A DNA stretch of 16,762 nucleotides from JAFGIT01 sp016929465 [NCBI: Candidatus Coatesbacteria bacterium] (lineage in GTDB: Bacteria > B130-G9). The DNA lies in assembly GCA_016929465.1 (NCBI GenBank), contig JAFGIT010000058.1, positions 1 to 16,762 of the forward strand, given 5' to 3'. Each line of letters begins with the position of its first letter. The first letter of the stretch is position 1. Under the pieces are notes generated by a model that did not search any database, was not told the DNA's origin, and saw only the letters and a program-made list of their open reading frames with translations. Below are positions 15,299-16,762 of the stretch, one piece after another. Made by a program: the position numbers and the translations under genes.

Positions 15299-16047
15299 TT
15301 CTTTCCAGCCCTCTTCAGAGCATCGAGGAATCGCTGCGTTGCCTCATCCCTGTCCGGAGGTTTCGGCGGCGTCCGCCTGGAGGTTGAACGAGAGCGACTC
15401 GCTGGACTGCTCTTTTCCTTTTCCTGCTCCTCGTCAGCCTGATCCTGTTCTGGGACAGCCGTCTTCAACACTGCGACCTCGAAGCTCTCCTGTCCATTCG
15501 AGAAAACGACGAGCGTGTGCCTGATTTCGGCCACATACCAACCGTCTTTGACCTCTTCGCCAACGCGATACGACCTCGGATCGAGCAGTTCGTCGGGCGT
15601 AGGCGTTGGAGTAGGCGTGCTCCTACTGGTCCGACGTGATCGTCTAGACCTGCGTGCTGGCCTCTTTGGCTGCACCTTCTGCGCCGCTTTCTCCGCTACT
15701 ATTGCGTATTTGATCCTATCGGAGAGGATCATGATGCCATACACCTCGAGATTGGGCTTTTCTTTGCTGTCTGCATCATCCGTCGGTGTTTTCGTCGGCG
15801 ATGGCTCTGGCGGAATATATCTAGTCCTATCAGGCCTGAAGAGGTCTCGTTCAACCATCAGCTCATAGCCTGAGCCGGCTTCCATCTTCTCGACAGCATA
15901 TTCGTCTCGCGATATACGCCTGGGTGTGACTGTATCTGCCTTGGCCTCCTGCCCCAGAGGTCCCTGCCAAATCTCTGCAAGCCAAAGCGCCATCAGGACA
16001 GCGGCGACAGAGAGAGAAAGATTTATCAAAAATAGCTTTCGAAACAT
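15295..16047 (-). CDS. Type II secretion system GspC-like protein (HR domain, no PDZ)
   Basis: A 250-residue bitopic inner-membrane protein: cytoplasmic MFRK, TM about 6-26, then periplasm. The segment VERDLFRP (66-72), LEVYGIMILSDRIKYAIVAEKA (about 100-121) and YRVGEEVKDGWYVAEIRHTLVVFSNG (about 160-185) follows the GspC homology-region pattern, related to PilP, which links the inner-membrane platform to the N0 domain of the secretin. The homology region is interrupted at about 127-151 by an Arg/Ser-rich stretch and a Thr-Pro repeat. A charged Ser/Arg-rich tail (about 197-250) takes the place of the PDZ domain of classical GspC. It lies 11 bp after the GspM-like gene and upstream of gspD, as expected for a linker protein. 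PilP-type or PulC/GspN naming would also be defensible. Confidence 0.75.
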   Translation of the reverse strand: MFRKLFLINLSLSVAAVLMALWLAEIWQGPLGQEAKADTVTPRRISRDEYAVEKMEAGSGYELMVERDLFRPDRTRYIPPEPSPTKTPTDDADSKEKPNLEVYGIMILSDRIKYAIVAEKAAQKVQPKRPARRSRRSRRTSRSTPTPTPTPDELLDPRSYRVGEEVKDGWYVAEIRHTLVVFSNGQESFEVAVLKTAVPEQDQADEEQEKEKSSPASRSRSTSRRTPPKPPDRDEATQRFLDALKRAGKK

Positions 16048-16058
16048 CTGCTAAATAC

Positions 16059-16616
16059 CTAGGGCAATTCCTTTAGAACGAAACCAACTACTGTAATCTC
16101 GATAAAAATCTTCTGGGGATCGCGCTGGTTCTCGGGCCTCAACTCCAGCTTTTTGACGTGTAGGATCATGCGATCATCCAACAGTCTGCTCAAGAAATCC
16201 TTCAATTCAGATAGAGAACCCGTTGCGCTAAGCTCGACTGGGACAGCCACGAAACCGCCGCGTTCCTCATTCTTCAGTATCTTCTTGCTGCGGGTACTGA
16301 GTCTCGACCTCTGAAGAAGCGAATCCAGCGTCTGCTGGAGCTTCGCCCCCGCCACATTTGTATTCGTCGATGGGATAAGCCTGGAATCGAGCCCCGAGCC
16401 AATGCTCTTCAACTCGTTCAGCTCATACTCAGCGGCGGGCCGCTCCGATATTATCTTGACACTCTTCTCATATTTGAATTGTAGGTCTTCGATCTTATCC
16501 GATAATTCCTGGCTATATGCGAAAATCGGTGCGATGGCGAATTTGAATAGAATGAATAGCCCAACAGCGACGCCGCCCACTATCAGTATTTTGCGGTCTC
16601 GTTCAGTCAGCTTCAT
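16059..16616 (-). CDS. Type II secretion system GspM/PilO-like inner-membrane protein
   Basis: A 185-residue bitopic protein: short charged cytoplasmic start (MKLTERDRK), one TM helix (about 10-31), a coiled-coil stretch (about 34-62), and a C-terminal periplasmic domain (about 85-180) with alternating strands and helices. The pattern GAKLQQTLDSLLQRS...VPVELSATGSLSELKDFLSRLL fits the GspM/PilO ferredoxin-like fold. GspM pairs with GspL in the inner-membrane assembly platform of the T2SS. Its ATG overlaps the upstream partial gene as ATGA, and it is followed after 11 bp by the GspC-like gene, an order seen in many T2SS operons (L-M-C/N-D). Sequence conservation in this family is low, so the call rests on architecture plus context. 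Confidence 0.75.
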   Translation of the reverse strand: MKLTERDRKILIVGGVAVGLFILFKFAIAPIFAYSQELSDKIEDLQFKYEKSVKIISERPAAEYELNELKSIGSGLDSRLIPSTNTNVAGAKLQQTLDSLLQRSRLSTRSKKILKNEERGGFVAVPVELSATGSLSELKDFLSRLLDDRMILHVKKLELRPENQRDPQKIFIEITVVGFVLKELP

Positions 16617-16762
16617 TCTTCCGGCTCCTCATCTGTCTCATCGCCCTCTCCTTCGGAACCAGGGTCATCGGTTGTCCCCACCTCCTCGTCGCCGCCAGCA
16701 TCTCCGCCGGTATCGACCTCGTCGTCAATATGGGCGTCATCAGTTGCTGCTGTATCTTCTTC
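16613..16762 (-). CDS. 3' end of an upstream T2SS gene (GspL position), acidic C-terminal tail
   Basis: The last 150 bases read as 49 sense codons plus a TGA stop that overlaps the GspM-like start as ATGA; the 5' part lies beyond the window. The visible tail is almost entirely Asp, Glu, Gly and Thr with no hydrophobic segment, so no family can be read from it. Its position directly before the GspM-like gene is where gspL (or pilN) normally sits, which is the best guess. Such an acidic end is not typical of GspL; a GspK-like or other platform protein remains possible. The tail resembles the acidic regions of the secretin in the same operon. Confidence 0.6.
   Translation of the reverse strand, partial: EEDTAATDDAHIDDEVDTGGDAGGDEEVGTTDDPGSEGEGDETDEEPEE

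Noticed and set aside
15595-15625. Short tandem repeat (about 6-base period)
   Set aside because: It is the coding sequence of the Thr-Pro repeat in the GspC-like protein and is not an independent repeat element.

Overview
The window looks like a chromosomal piece of a Gram-negative bacterium with two membranes. It carries the end of a type II secretion (T2SS) gene cluster with an outer-membrane secretin, lipobox-type lipoproteins, a non-mevalonate isoprenoid gene (ispH) and a large phosphorelay. Base composition is moderate (roughly mid-50s % GC by eye) and even across the window, with no mobile element, tRNA, rRNA or CRISPR array seen. The mix (c-heme Tll0287-type sensor, unorthodox hybrid kinase, T2SS proteins rich in Ser/Thr and Arg insertions) would fit a deltaproteobacterium-like lineage or an uncultivated candidate phylum. 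I cannot place it more precisely from sequence alone.

Layout. (1) 1-274: non-coding, with a 19-bp perfect stem-loop just after ispH. (2) 275-1910, minus strand: a two-gene lipid/isoprenoid unit, plsC-type acyltransferase then ispH. (3) 1911-2144: divergent intergenic region. (4) 2145-6191, plus strand: a heterodimeric ABC exporter of the BmrCD/TM287-288 type, with one degenerate ATP site and a large non-cytoplasmic insert in the second subunit. The 129-bp gap between the two genes is filled exactly by a 46-codon ORF that overlaps both neighbours. (5) 6253-11538, minus strand: a four-gene signalling operon with overlapping genes: a c-heme membrane sensor, a 1193-residue hybrid histidine kinase (TM-HAMP-PAS-PAS-HisKA-HATPase-REC-REC-HPt), a single-domain receiver, and a receiver with a C-terminal four-cysteine module. 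(6) 11539-12014: non-coding leader/spacer of 476 bp. (7) 12015-16762, minus strand: the 3' part of a T2SS operon: partial upstream gene (GspL position), GspM-like, GspC-like, a 58-codon ORF bridging the next gap, the GspD secretin, and a small lipoprotein.

How the parts work together. The T2SS genes encode the inner-membrane platform/linker proteins and the outer-membrane channel; the lipoprotein is an accessory or pilotin candidate by position only. The signalling operon probably passes a redox or small-ligand signal from the periplasmic heme protein and/or the kinase's own periplasmic region through a His-Asp-His-Asp relay to the two free receivers. No DNA-binding output domain is encoded, so the output is unknown. 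The most interesting items are the heme-sensor phosphorelay with its Cys4 receiver, the two small overlap-coupled ORFs (3934-4074 and 15122-15298), and the matching basic Ser/Thr-rich insertions in the T2SS periplasmic domains.
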